DNA from: Pirellulales bacterium
Lineage (GTDB): Bacteria > Planctomycetota > Planctomycetia > Pirellulales > JAEUIK01
Assembly: GCA_019694455.1 (NCBI GenBank)
Contig: JAIBBY010000026.1
Span: 1-64,000, forward strand
DNA: 64,000 bases
Direction of reading: 5' to 3'
Of this stretch, positions 47,152 to 58,545 are shown one piece after another (position 1 is the stretch's first letter; each line of letters opens with the position of its first letter). A program made the translations under genes and the position numbers. The notes beneath the pieces were generated by a model. That model was not told the DNA's origin. It ran no database searches and saw nothing but the letters and a program-made list of their open reading frames with translations.

Positions 47152-48945
47152 ATGTCGGAGCGGATCGAAGATTATGCGCTGATCGGCAACTGTAAAACCG
47201 CGGCGCTCGTGTCGCGGCACGGTTCGATCGACTGGCTTTGCCTGCCCCGTTTTGATTCCGGCGCCGCCTTCGCAGCGCTGTTAGGCACACGCGACAATGG
47301 GCATTGGCAAATCGCGACGGCCGACGAGCCGCGCCAGGTTCGCCGTCGGTATCGCGGCGACACGCTGGTGCTCGAAACGCAATTCGAGACCGAGTCGGGC
47401 GCCGTCACGTTGATCGACTGCATGCCCACCCACACCCGCGAAACCGACCTGGTGCGCGTGGTGCGCGGCAATCGGGGCGAGGTGCGGATGCGGATGGACC
47501 TGACGATCCGCTTTGATTACGGCTCGATCGTCCCATGGGTCACGCATATCGAGGGCGGGCTGCGCGCGGTGGCCGGCCCCGACACGCTGCTGCTCTACAG
47601 CGACGTGCCGATGCACGGCGAAGATTTCAACACCGTGGCGGAGTTCACCGTGCGCGAGGGAGAAGAAGTCAGCTTTGTGATGATCTGGCATCCCTCCGAG
47701 GCCAAGCGACCGCCGCGCCCGCAACAAAGCGATCAATTGCGGCAGACCGAACAGTGGTGGCAACAGTGGTCCAGCCAATGCACGTTTCACGGTCGCTATC
47801 GCGACGCCGTGATGCGCTCGCTCATCACGCTCAAAGCGCTCACGTTCGATCCCACCGGCGGCATTGTCGCGGCGCCCACCACGTCGCTGCCCGAAAAGAT
47901 CGGCGGCATGCGCAATTGGGACTACCGCTACTGCTGGGTGCGCGACGCCACCTTCTCGCTCGACGCGCTCATGAGCAACGGATTTACCGCCGAGGCGGTG
48001 GCTTGGCGCGAGTGGCTGTTGCGCGCCGCGGCCGGCCGGCCCTCGCAGTTGAACATCATGTACGGGCTGCATGGTGAGCGGCGGCTCACCGAGATCGAAC
48101 TCGATTGGCTGGCCGGTTATGAAGACTCGCGTCCGGTGCGAATTGGCAACGCCGCGCATCGGCAATTTCAGCTCGATGTCTATGGCGAGTTGATCGATGC
48201 CTTGTATCAGGCCCGCCGCTTTGGCGTGCGCATGGAGGAGTATGCCTGGCGGGTTGAACAGGCGATCGCCGGCTTTTTGGAGTCCGCGTGGCGCGAGCCG
48301 GACGAGGGGATTTGGGAGGTGCGTGGCCCGCGGCAGCACTTCACGCATTCCAAGGTCATGGCCTGGGTCGCCTTCGACCGGATGGTGAAGATGGTGCAAG
48401 ACTTTGGGCTCGACGGCCCGGTCGCGCAGTGGCGCGCCATCCGCGACGAGATCCATCGCGAGGTATGCGCGCGCGGCTACGACCCGGTTCGCCACACCTT
48501 TGTGCAGCATTACGACGGTCAAGCGCTCGACGCCAGTTTGCTGATGATTCCGCTGGTGGGCTTCTTGCCGCCCGAAGACCCGCGCGTGATCGGCACCGTG
48601 GAAGCGATCGAGCGCGAGCTGGTGCGCGATGGCTTCGTCATGCGCTATATCACCGACGACGTGCTCGACGGGCTGCCCCCCGGCGAAGGCGCCTTCTTGG
48701 CGTGCAGCTTTTGGCTGGTGGACAATCTGTTTCTGATCGGCCGCCGCGACGACGCGGTGCGCCGCTTCGAGCAATTGCTGGAACTGCAGAACGACGTCGG
48801 ACTTTTGGCCGAGGAGTACGATCCGCACGCTGGGCGGCAGGTGGGCAACTTTCCTCAGGCGCTTTCGCATGTCGCCTTGGTCGAGAGCGCGCTCAATCTG
48901 ACTCAGCACGAACGCGCCGCCCCGCCCCGCAGCGAAGCGGGCTAG
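47152..48945 (+). CDS. GH15 family glycoside hydrolase (glucoamylase/trehalase-like)
   Basis: 597 residues, preceded by AGGAGG. N-terminal beta-sandwich domain (IEDYALIGNCKTAALVSRHGSIDWLCLPRFDS) is the trademark of bacterial GH15 proteins. An (alpha/alpha)6 domain follows: GGMRNWDYRYCWVRDATFSL and the acidic LLAEEYDP segment that carries the general base. Substrates in this group include glucans and trehalose; it is cytosolic as no signal peptide is present. Confidence 0.9.
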   Translation: MSERIEDYALIGNCKTAALVSRHGSIDWLCLPRFDSGAAFAALLGTRDNGHWQIATADEPRQVRRRYRGDTLVLETQFETESGAVTLIDCMPTHTRETDLVRVVRGNRGEVRMRMDLTIRFDYGSIVPWVTHIEGGLRAVAGPDTLLLYSDVPMHGEDFNTVAEFTVREGEEVSFVMIWHPSEAKRPPRPQQSDQLRQTEQWWQQWSSQCTFHGRYRDAVMRSLITLKALTFDPTGGIVAAPTTSLPEKIGGMRNWDYRYCWVRDATFSLDALMSNGFTAEAVAWREWLLRAAAGRPSQLNIMYGLHGERRLTEIELDWLAGYEDSRPVRIGNAAHRQFQLDVYGELIDALYQARRFGVRMEEYAWRVEQAIAGFLESAWREPDEGIWEVRGPRQHFTHSKVMAWVAFDRMVKMVQDFGLDGPVAQWRAIRDEIHREVCARGYDPVRHTFVQHYDGQALDASLLMIPLVGFLPPEDPRVIGTVEAIERELVRDGFVMRYITDDVLDGLPPGEGAFLACSFWLVDNLFLIGRRDDAVRRFEQLLELQNDVGLLAEEYDPHAGRQVGNFPQALSHVALVESALNLTQHERAAPPRSEAG

Positions 48946-48949
48946 CGCC

Positions 48950-50707
48950 TCAGCAAGGCGCCAGCGCCGGATCAAGCCGCCAGTCGGCCAGTTGTAGTTC
49001 CACGCGGCGACTGCCGCCAAACGTGCTGATCACCGGATGAAAGGCGATGGCGAACGGCTCTCGCGCCGCTAGTAGCTCAGGCTCCCAATCTCCCTTGCCA
49101 AACGCCACGGCGCGCATGCTCACGCCGTGCTGCGCGAGCTTGACTGCCAGGTGCCTTCCTCCCGCGCCAATGCGTCGCGGCGGCTCGGCCAATTGCACCC
49201 CAGTGGCGCAGAGCAAGGGACGCATGTTGCCGTGGCCAAATGGGGCAAGCTGCTCCATTTGCTCGACCGCCTTGAGAGTGAACGCCGACAGTGGGGCCTC
49301 GGCGTCGATCCACAACTCCGCCACGCGCTGCTCATCGGCGATGGCGCCGGCGGCATGACGACAAAATTCCTCGCGAAAGGCGTCCAGTCGCCGTTCGTCG
49401 ATCTTTAGTCCCGCCGCGGCGGCATGTCCACCATAACTCACCAAATGCGACTCGCACGCCGAAAGCGCCGCGTGCAAATCAAACCCAGGCACGCTGCGCG
49501 CCGAGCCGACGCCCGGCTTCACCCCCAGGTCGTCCAGCGAGATCAGCACCGCCGGGCGATGGAAGCGTTCTACAATGCGACCCGCCACAATCCCGATCAC
49601 GCCCGCGTGCCAACCGCGATCGGCCAACACCAGCGCGGCATCGCGCTCGGGATCAAACTGACTTTCGGCCTGCTTGTGCGCCTTGAGATAAATGCTGCGT
49701 TCCAGGCTCTGGCGGCTGCTGTTCAGTTCGTTGAGATACTCAGCCAACTCGGCGGCGCGCTCGGCCGATTCGGTGATCAACAGCTCGATTGCCAACTGCG
49801 CCTGCCCCATTCGGCCCGCGGCGTTGAGTCGTGGCGCGATGGAAAAGGCGATGTCTTCGGCGGACAGTTCCCGCTTGCGCTCCAGTTGGGCCGCGCGCAG
49901 CATCGCCGCCAGGCCGACGCTGGGACGCTGCTTCAGACTCAACAGTCCATGCCGCACCAAAATGCGGTTCTCATCGATCAGCGGCACTACGTCGGCCACT
50001 GTCCCGAGCGCCGCCAGCGCCACAGCGCCCAGCAGAAACTCGCGCATCGCTTCGTTCACCTTGCGCGCCTGCGACGCCTGCTGGCACAGCGCCCAGGCGA
50101 CCTTAAAGGCCACCCCCGCGCCCGATAGATACGGAAAGGGATACTCGTGGCCGGGAAGCAGCGGATGCACAATCGCGGCCGCGGCCGGCAGGCCGCTCGC
50201 CATTTGATGGTGATCGGTAATCATCAGTTCCAGGCCGAGCTCGCGGGCCAGTTCGGCCTCGCGCAGAGCGGTCACACCGCAATCGACCGTGATGATCAAT
50301 TGGGCGCCTTGGGCGGCCAAAGTCGTTAGCGCCTCGGCATTGAGACCATACCCCTCCTCCATGCGATGCGGGACATAAAAGCCCACATTCGCGCCCAACA
50401 GCGACAGGCAGCGCCACAGGATGCTGGTGGCGGCCACGCCGTCCACGTCGTAGTCGCCGTAAACAATGATCCGCCGCCCGCCGCGCACCGCGTCCCACAG
50501 GCGCTCCGCCGCTTGCTGGCAACCGGGCAGGTCCAGCGGATCGCGCAGGCCGACCAACTTGGATTCGAGAAAGTCGCGGGCTGTGTCGGCATCGGCAATG
50601 CCGCGACAGATCAGCAATTGGGCGACGACGGCGGGCAGTCCACTCGTCTGTTGTAGCCGGGCGATGCGATCCGCATCGTGCGCCCGGAGACGCCAGCGCT
50701 TGGGCAT
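48950..50707 (-). CDS. recJ: Single-stranded-DNA-specific exonuclease RecJ
   Basis: 585 residues. 5'-3' exonuclease in recombination and repair. DHH-family motifs are present: VYGDYDVDGVAATSIL (motif I), TVDCGV, ITDHHQMA (motif III, DHH) and GTVADVVPL. The DHHA1 motif GGHAAAAGLKI is near residue 430, and an OB-fold C-terminal domain ends the protein. Length is normal. It converges on the GH15 gene with five bases between stops. Confidence 0.95.
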   Translation of the reverse strand: MPKRWRLRAHDADRIARLQQTSGLPAVVAQLLICRGIADADTARDFLESKLVGLRDPLDLPGCQQAAERLWDAVRGGRRIIVYGDYDVDGVAATSILWRCLSLLGANVGFYVPHRMEEGYGLNAEALTTLAAQGAQLIITVDCGVTALREAELARELGLELMITDHHQMASGLPAAAAIVHPLLPGHEYPFPYLSGAGVAFKVAWALCQQASQARKVNEAMREFLLGAVALAALGTVADVVPLIDENRILVRHGLLSLKQRPSVGLAAMLRAAQLERKRELSAEDIAFSIAPRLNAAGRMGQAQLAIELLITESAERAAELAEYLNELNSSRQSLERSIYLKAHKQAESQFDPERDAALVLADRGWHAGVIGIVAGRIVERFHRPAVLISLDDLGVKPGVGSARSVPGFDLHAALSACESHLVSYGGHAAAAGLKIDERRLDAFREEFCRHAAGAIADEQRVAELWIDAEAPLSAFTLKAVEQMEQLAPFGHGNMRPLLCATGVQLAEPPRRIGAGGRHLAVKLAQHGVSMRAVAFGKGDWEPELLAAREPFAIAFHPVISTFGGSRRVELQLADWRLDPALAPC

Positions 50708-50840
50708 GAAGTCATCCTGACTGGGAAGGCGGGCAGGGAGCAGGCATACGATGCACTATTCGACCATTCCGGGCGACCAGACTCAAGCGATTGTCGTTAA
50801 CCGCTGGCATTGCCGCCTATTGGGCGGTACCGTCGTTTGT

Positions 50841-50868
50841 GGCCAAATAACGTATGTTGTAATTGGCC
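50841..50868. promoter_or_regulatory. AT-rich inverted repeat upstream of the GlmU-like gene
   Basis: GGCCAA (50841-50846) and TTGGCC (50863-50868) flank a 16-base AT-rich centre, within the 191-base divergent gap between recJ and the GlmU-like gene. It could be an operator or part of a promoter. Confidence 0.4.
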
Positions 50869-50898
50869 TATCCGCTCCAATTTTGACGTTGGCTAGCC

Positions 50899-52137
50899 AT
50901 GATGATTCTCCTGTTCGAAGACGATCTGGTGACCGACCTGTATCCGGTGTCGATCAGCCGGCCCGTCTTCGCGATCAGTTGCGGCAGCCTGCGGTTGATC
51001 GACCTGGTGAGCAGCTTCGGTTGCCCGGTGAAGTGGCTGGTGCGTCCGCATCTGACGGAGATTCAAGAGGCCGATTTTTGCCATCTGTCGCTGGGGTCCG
51101 GTTCTCCAAAACAGTTCGTACTGGCGATTAATGGCGCCGTTGTGCCCTCGGTGGCGGTGCTCAAGCGTCTGCGTGAACTGATCGCCGCGCGGCGCGAAGG
51201 GGCGATTGTCACCGAAGAGGGGCGCATCGCAGCGGCTGTGGTGGCGGGAGATAGCCCCCCAGCTCGCGCCGCCAATTATGCGGAATTCCTGGTCGCCATG
51301 CGGCAGCGCGAACTGCCGCGCTTGGAAGGCGAGTTGCCGCTCTTTCATTTTCCGCACGACATCATTCGTCATCATTTGATGATTGTGCGCGAGAGCCTAG
51401 AGCATCGCGTGGCGCAAGGCGCCTATCGCGAGGCCGGCGATGGCCTGTTTTTGGCCGACGACATTTCGCTCGGCCAGCATGTGGTCACCGACACCCGCCG
51501 TGGTCCGGTGGTGATCGACCAAGGCGCCACCATCGGCCCATATACTTTTTTGCGCGGCCCAGTGTACGTCGGCCCCAAGAGCAAGGTCATCGAACACTCG
51601 GCGCTCAAAGACGGCGCCACCCTCGCCAACACCACTAAGATCGGCGGCGAAATCGAGGCCTCGATCATCGAGGCCTACACCAACAAACAGCACCACGGTT
51701 TTCTCGGACACAGCTATCTCGGCAGTTGGATCAACCTTGGCGCCGGCACCTGCAACAGCGATCTCAAGAACACCTATGGCCAGGTGAACATGGATTACCA
51801 CGGCCGCAAGGTGCCCAGCGGCATGCAGTTCATCGGGGCGATCATCGGCGACTACGCAAAGACGGCCATCAATACCGGCATTTTCACCGGCAAGACGATC
51901 GGCGCGTGCAGCATGGTGTATGGCTTTGTCACCACCAACGTGCCCAGCTTTGTCAATTACGCCCGACTGTTTGGCCAGGTGACCGAAACGCCGGTCGAAG
52001 TGATGATCCCGACGCAAGGCCGCATGTTCGCCCGCCGCGACGTGACGCAACGACCATGCGACATTCAACTCTTGCGCGACATGTACGAACTAACGCGCCA
52101 CGAGCGCCAGATCGCCGGCGAACCACTGTCGCTGTAG
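50899..52137 (+). CDS. Alternative GlmU-type sugar nucleotidyltransferase
   Basis: 412 residues. N-terminus MMILLFEDDLVTDLYPVSISRPVFAISCG resembles the alternative GlmU family (putative sugar nucleotidyl transferase), where the canonical GxGTRM motif is absent. A left-handed beta-helix follows: IDQGATIGPYTFLRGPVYVGPKSKV and GHSYLGSWINLGAGTCNSDLKN, as in GlmU acetyltransferase domains. It likely supplies UDP-GlcNAc; no canonical GlmU is in this window. Confidence 0.83.
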   Translation: MMILLFEDDLVTDLYPVSISRPVFAISCGSLRLIDLVSSFGCPVKWLVRPHLTEIQEADFCHLSLGSGSPKQFVLAINGAVVPSVAVLKRLRELIAARREGAIVTEEGRIAAAVVAGDSPPARAANYAEFLVAMRQRELPRLEGELPLFHFPHDIIRHHLMIVRESLEHRVAQGAYREAGDGLFLADDISLGQHVVTDTRRGPVVIDQGATIGPYTFLRGPVYVGPKSKVIEHSALKDGATLANTTKIGGEIEASIIEAYTNKQHHGFLGHSYLGSWINLGAGTCNSDLKNTYGQVNMDYHGRKVPSGMQFIGAIIGDYAKTAINTGIFTGKTIGACSMVYGFVTTNVPSFVNYARLFGQVTETPVEVMIPTQGRMFARRDVTQRPCDIQLLRDMYELTRHERQIAGEPLSL

Positions 52138-52587
52138 CCGCGCACGGGACCGTTTTACCAAATAGGCGCCGCCGCGTCGGGCAGTTTTCGGACATATAGC
52201 ACGCTGCGTAGCAACCTCTCTTACGACTGCACGGCGAAACCTGGCGCCCATGGTGGCCCAGGAATGTGTCCACCGGCGTCCAATTCTCAAACGCTTCAGA
52301 TTCTTCGGAAAATCGAGCAACACTCCGAAAACATCCTCTCCAAAGACGCGCGAGAGCCGCGCCAAGATCGACGTAAATCATTCCATGACAAAGCCTTGAT
52401 AAGCGGCTCATCGTGACCACTTTGCGACCGGTTTTCGGAGCTTTCGGAATTCGCTCGTTTTGCAATCACCACCTGCCGCCAAAGGCGGGCGTCTCCCAGT
52501 GACGTCAACGTTTTACTATCGCCGCAGCAAGAGATTTGCTCTGCTGTGTTGATTCTCACTTGTGGATTTCCTAACGAAGGCGGCGCC
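52138..52587. other. Non-coding region before the thioredoxin gene
   Basis: About 450 bases with lower GC than its surroundings. Open frames on either strand lack ribosome-binding sites and family-like features, so I see no gene. A small hairpin CCGCC-AAA-GGCGG lies at 52476-52488. It could be decayed sequence or an untranslated leader. Confidence 0.45.
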
Positions 52588-52908
52588 ATGCAAACCGAGT
52601 ATGTCCACTGCGATCTGTCGCGCGCGGAGGTCGAGGGCTGGCCCGGTCCAACCATTCTTGAGTTTGGCGCCGGCTGGTGTGGGCATTGCCAGGCGGCGCA
52701 GGTCCCCTTGGCCGAGGTGCTCGCCGCCGCGGCAGAGGTGAAGCATGTGAAGGTCGAAGATGCGCCGGGCCGGCGACTGGGCCGATCGTTTGGCGTCAAA
52801 CTGTGGCCGACGTTCGTTTTTCTCAAGGACGGCGTCGAAGTGGCCCGCGCGGTGCGCCCCACCACTACCGGCGAGTTGCAGCCTGGACTTGCGCAAATCG
52901 CCGATTGA
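52588..52908 (+). CDS. Thioredoxin-family protein
   Basis: 106 residues from ATG 52588, eight bases after GAAGG. The active site is WCGHC (Cys31, Cys34), the PDI-type CGHC, not the usual CGPC of housekeeping thioredoxin. The cis-proline region LWPTFVFLKDG is intact. No signal peptide, so it is cytosolic. Alone between a non-coding region and the rpsA terminator. Confidence 0.88.
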   Translation: MQTEYVHCDLSRAEVEGWPGPTILEFGAGWCGHCQAAQVPLAEVLAAAAEVKHVKVEDAPGRRLGRSFGVKLWPTFVFLKDGVEVARAVRPTTTGELQPGLAQIAD

Positions 52909-52982
52909 TCGAACGGCGCAAGGCGGGATTTTGCTCCAACAGCGATTGAGTGGGCGGAATTGCCGCGCCTCCACGAAAGAAA

Positions 52983-53012
52983 AAGACCCACGGAGCGAAC
53001 TCCGTGGGTCTT
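52983..53012 (-). terminator. Rho-independent terminator of rpsA
   Basis: AAGACCCACGGAG pairs with CTCCGTGGGTCTT over a four-base loop, and on the minus strand the stem ends in T5. It may act for the thioredoxin gene too. Confidence 0.9.
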
Positions 53013-53039
53013 GATGCCTATGAACTGATGAAGGCCTTT

Positions 53040-53060
53040 AATCACCGCAAGACGGTGATT
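53040..53060 (-). other. Hairpin immediately after rpsA stop codon
   Basis: AATCACCG (53040-53047) pairs with CGGTGATT (53053-53060), only four bases beyond the rpsA stop and upstream of the terminator. It may stabilise the 3' end. Confidence 0.5.
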
Positions 53061-53064
53061 GTGG

Positions 53065-54864
<1,800 letters not shown>

Positions 54865-55158
54865 TATTTCCAGTTCGCCAGCCCAGTGATGCTGCTAGAT
54901 GTTGGCTGAGACTTCGCCCGCTGGAGTTCGATAGAGCGAACCGAGTCGGGGCGATTTTCGACCGCCGGAGGAACAAGGGGCTGGAGCAGCCTGCCGGCGG
55001 GGTTAGTACCAACGGATCGCGCGACGGCCGCCTTACGCGAGCGGCTCCCACGACGGCGCGAGAACCCAGAAATATATCAGGGACGGCAACTTAGAACAAT
55101 CGCACCCGCTCAGCAACCAAAGCGAACCGAGCCCCGCTCGCGCGGTGCGCCACAGGGG
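54865..55158. promoter_or_regulatory. Leader and promoter region of rpsA
   Basis: About 294 bases without a gene between rpsA and the secreted protein gene, both on the minus strand. It should hold the rpsA promoter and untranslated leader, where S1 autoregulation is typical; I could not recognise specific elements. Confidence 0.35.
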
Positions 55159-56970
55159 CTATTTCTGACGCTCTTTCCACCACTGCGTCAAGCGCTGCCG
55201 GCCCTTGGCGTCGCGCCAGTACGCCCCAGGACAGTCGAGGCTGGCCAACGGAGAGTACATCAACACTTCCAACCCAAAAACGGTCGGCGGGATGCCCGCC
55301 CGATTCAGTAAAATCGCTGCGGCGGTGGCGCCGAGCTCGGGCGCCGTGAGCTTTTCCGGTTCTGGACGAGGGTCTTCGCTGGTGGCGGGGGTGGGCTCGC
55401 TGGGAGCGGCGGCGGGCCGGCGCATCAAGGGATCGTCGCGCTCCACCAGGCTGAACAGCCACGGGTCGACCTCGGGCCAGGGGTCGTGAACCGCGATGCA
55501 CAAAGCGGCGATCCAGGGCCAATCCCACGGCGCCTGCGCCGGCGGATCGAAGAATCGCTTGGCCTGAATGGCCGCCAACAAGCCGGGCACTGCATCGTGG
55601 CGACCGCTGCGGGCCAGCATGCAGCAGACGTTTTGCAACCGGCTGACATTGCCGACAAATTGCCCCTCGGCTGGCGGATAGTGGCTGTCGTCCACTGCCA
55701 TGAAGTACTTGCCGGTGAAGGCGGATACCTGGCCATCGTCCAGTTCTTCAAGCATTAAAAGCTCGGATTGCGAGAGCGGCTTTTTGGTGGCCAGGATGTG
55801 ATCGAGCGTGCGGCGTGTGATGGCGGCCGCGCGCTGGGCATCGTCGCCGCGAATCAGATATTCATAGGCCATGCGGCGGCGCGGTGTGGCCAGGTTGACC
55901 AGATGGAACTGCGCGCTACCCTGCTGCGGATGCGGAAAAAAGACGCCAATCGGGTAGTCGCCCGGAGAAAGCGAGTTGCCGCTGACGCAATGCGCGCGTT
56001 CGTCGTCGACAAAGTCGAAGTGGCTGGCTCGCTGGGCGCCCTCTGGCACGCTAGGAACGCCGACAAACAGAAATTGAATGGAGACGTGCTGCGGACCTTG
56101 CCAATACTCCGCCACGAGCGTGGGGCGCGCCCAATCGAGCACCGCTTCGAGCCGCCGCGCGGCATCTGGTGTAATTCCTGGCCGGGCGATCCGTTCTTCA
56201 ACGCCATGCCTCACGCGGTCCAGGTATTCATCGCGGGCCAACAGGTCGACCAACTCTTGTTGCGCGGCGTCCTGCTGCAGCGACCAACGTGGTTCGTTGG
56301 GACGAACTTGGATCAACGCGTCGAGCCAGGCGGTGAGCTGTTCGTCGCTGACCGGCGGCAACCGCCAATCCTTGGGGTCGCTGGCGAGCCAAACGCCGCG
56401 CGCCGTGTCGAGCAGGTCGCGCAGCATTCGGCGCGTGCTGGAATCGATGGTGGGGCTGCCAAGCCCCGCCTTGATGGCCGCCAGCGCCTCGCTATTGGCT
56501 TGCGGTTGTGAGGCAATCCATCGCAAGCGGGCCTGGGCGCTGGCGCGGCGGGCCGCCGAGTCGTCGTTAAGCTGCGCCACCAGTTGCGTGATGTCGCCGG
56601 CGAGCGGCAAGGGCGATGTTGGGGCCGCCGGCGCCGGCAACCGCTTGAGTAGCGGCGCCAGTCGGCTGCGCGCGTCAAACGATAGTTCGCCCGTGACCAG
56701 CGCCGCGCCCAATGCGTCGGCCGTGGATTGCTGCACCTCCTCGAGGTCGGCGATTGCCGACAATCGCGCCGTCGCAGATTGGCGCGCGTCGAAGTCGTTG
56801 GAATCTAATTGCCGCAGCAGTTCGGGAATCTCGGCAATGGCCGAGTCGCTCGCTGCGTTCGATGGTGGTTCGGCGGCGCGCAGGCACGACGAGCCAAGCA
56901 AAAGAGCAGCGGCCAGTGAGAAAACGAGCGACATGGGCCGTAGCAGCGACCGACTCCTGAGACAGTCCAT
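55159..56970 (-). CDS. Secreted hypothetical protein, possible HEAT-like repeats
   Basis: 603 residues from ATG 56970, seven bases after GAGGG. Signal peptide about residues 1-33 (PMSLVFSLAAALLLGSSCLRAAE), with a cysteine that might make it a lipoprotein. Helical repeat-like stretches follow (PELLRQLDSNDFDARQSATARLS, LVAQLNDDSAARRASAQARLRW). The C-terminal half has no family I recognise. An upstream open frame to 57366 is not believed, as ATG 56970 gives the signal peptide. Confidence 0.75.
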   Translation of the reverse strand: MDCLRSRSLLRPMSLVFSLAAALLLGSSCLRAAEPPSNAASDSAIAEIPELLRQLDSNDFDARQSATARLSAIADLEEVQQSTADALGAALVTGELSFDARSRLAPLLKRLPAPAAPTSPLPLAGDITQLVAQLNDDSAARRASAQARLRWIASQPQANSEALAAIKAGLGSPTIDSSTRRMLRDLLDTARGVWLASDPKDWRLPPVSDEQLTAWLDALIQVRPNEPRWSLQQDAAQQELVDLLARDEYLDRVRHGVEERIARPGITPDAARRLEAVLDWARPTLVAEYWQGPQHVSIQFLFVGVPSVPEGAQRASHFDFVDDERAHCVSGNSLSPGDYPIGVFFPHPQQGSAQFHLVNLATPRRRMAYEYLIRGDDAQRAAAITRRTLDHILATKKPLSQSELLMLEELDDGQVSAFTGKYFMAVDDSHYPPAEGQFVGNVSRLQNVCCMLARSGRHDAVPGLLAAIQAKRFFDPPAQAPWDWPWIAALCIAVHDPWPEVDPWLFSLVERDDPLMRRPAAAPSEPTPATSEDPRPEPEKLTAPELGATAAAILLNRAGIPPTVFGLEVLMYSPLASLDCPGAYWRDAKGRQRLTQWWKERQK

Positions 56971-57217
56971 TGAGCAGCCCTCGGCCGGCAAATGGCAGCA
57001 AATAAATAGAAAAAGCGGGCGAACCATGCCGTTCCATCTTACGCAAAGCGCGCGATTGGAGCCAACGCGAAGCCGCCACCGGCAATCTCCGCCGTTCTGC
57101 TGCCAGCAAGCAGCTACTATTCGAGCTTTCGGGCCGTCGCGGCCTTGTGGCGGTGGGTAAAAGTTCGCTACAAGACCCCCCGCAATTCTCTCTTGGTCGC
57201 TGGAAGGAGATGCCGGG

Positions 57218-57616
57218 ATGCAAAAAAGGCGGACGCTGTTGTTGGGACTACTGGGGATGGCGGCCACGTTGTTAGGGGCGCTCTTGCCGGCGCGCGGCGC
57301 CGCGCCGCCTCCGAGCGGCGCAAACGGGCCGATCGACCTGCGCGACATGCTCACCAAGGGGCTCAAGGCGCGGCGGCCTGTCGAATTTCGTTACTTGAAC
57401 GTGGTGGCCGACATGGTCGACACCGGCGATTTGCCAGTCAGCTTGGTGCACGGCACGTTTTTCTGGGCGCGCCAGCGCTACGACCGGCCGTTGCAATATT
57501 TTCAGCAGGCGCTGCACGTGAGAGCCAAGCGAATCGGCATCGAAGTGCCCGGCATGGATAGCGCGCTTTCCACCACGCGCCCCACGCCGCCAACGCCGGG
57601 CTTCACCGTGCCGTGA
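57218..57616 (+). CDS. Small secreted protein (132 aa)
   Basis: ATG 57218 follows GGAAGGAGA. Signal peptide about residues 1-27 (RTLLLGLLGMAATLLGALLPARG-A). The mature part contains LTKGLKARRPVEFRYLNVVADMVDTGDLP and ends in a proline/threonine tail. The family is not recognised. It is divergent from the secreted HEAT-like protein and converges on the KaiC-like gene. Possibly envelope associated. Confidence 0.8.
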   Translation: MQKRRTLLLGLLGMAATLLGALLPARGAAPPPSGANGPIDLRDMLTKGLKARRPVEFRYLNVVADMVDTGDLPVSLVHGTFFWARQRYDRPLQYFQQALHVRAKRIGIEVPGMDSALSTTRPTPPTPGFTVP

Positions 57617-57629
57617 TGGCCAGGCTGTT

Positions 57630-58508
57630 TCACAAGAGCGATATTCCGCGGTCGCCGATCTCGAACGGAATAATCTGATCGGAGCAAGCGCTGCCCCGAT
57701 GCTTGGCGATGTAGAGCGCGCGCCCCATGCGATTGCCCTCGCGAACCTTGCCCAGATAGATCACCGTGTTGGCGTTGGCCAGCCAGTCCCCTTCGGCTAG
57801 GGGGCGGTCGATGAGTTGGTCTAAAATCGTTTCCACCGAGGTGTAAAGCATCACCGCGCCGATCTGGGCCGGATCGTAAAGATGCTGGCCAACCAGCGCG
57901 GCGTATTGGCGAAAATCCTGACGAAACAAGTCGCGCGCCACCCACTCGGCGTCTTTGCGCAGGATTTGGTGGTACAGATATTCGAACAGTTCAAACTGCA
58001 TCGCCTCGCGGGGGCGATCGATCGGGTCGATGCCGTCGATCACCACACGCCGCGCTCCCCGCGTGAAATTGCCGTATAAAAACGCGATGCTGGTTTCCAG
58101 TTTGGCGACGATGGCCTGGCGCCAGGCGCGATCGGCGTCGAACGACAACTCGCGATCCGACAGCCGCCGGCCGCCGTAGTCGAACACGTGCAGGTAGTCG
58201 CCTGGCTCGTTGGCCGGCGCGAAGAAATCTTGGTGCGACACGCGACGATCCCCCGCCATGGCGCGCAGCGTCCAATCGAACATGCGACGGGCGTATTCGG
58301 CATGGCTCTGCGAATCGCCGCGATAGGTCATATCGAACAAGACGCCGCGTCGGCCCTCTTGCGTGTGGCCGGCGCTAGCGAATTGCAGCCCCAACTGCGT
58401 CTTGCCGACCCCCGTGGCGCCAAGCAGCACCGTGAGCGTGCCCGGCAGCAGGCCGCCCCCTAAATGTTGATCGAGAGCGGTGATGCCGGTGGAAAGTCGC
58501 TCAGGCAA
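57630..58508 (-). CDS. RecA-superfamily (KaiC-like) ATPase
   Basis: 292 residues. TTG 58508 is six bases after AGGAG, which decides the start. The N-terminus RLSTGITALDQHLGGGLLPGT and Walker A GATGVGKTQ (Lys36) match KaiC/RadA-like ATPases. Walker B is RRVVIDGIDPID. Only one ATPase domain is present, unlike the two in KaiC. Role unknown; signalling or surface related in relatives. It is followed at higher coordinates by the D-threonine aldolase-like gene, same strand, 37 bases apart, so they may form an operon. Confidence 0.8.
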   Translation of the reverse strand: MPERLSTGITALDQHLGGGLLPGTLTVLLGATGVGKTQLGLQFASAGHTQEGRRGVLFDMTYRGDSQSHAEYARRMFDWTLRAMAGDRRVSHQDFFAPANEPGDYLHVFDYGGRRLSDRELSFDADRAWRQAIVAKLETSIAFLYGNFTRGARRVVIDGIDPIDRPREAMQFELFEYLYHQILRKDAEWVARDLFRQDFRQYAALVGQHLYDPAQIGAVMLYTSVETILDQLIDRPLAEGDWLANANTVIYLGKVREGNRMGRALYIAKHRGSACSDQIIPFEIGDRGISLL

Positions 58509-58545
58509 GATGAACTCCTATTGGCAAACAAATGGTCGTGTGCTG

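Noticed and set aside
51953-52465. Minus-strand open frame of 170 codons before the thioredoxin gene
   Set aside because: Half lies antisense to the GlmU-like gene and the rest has no coding signature.
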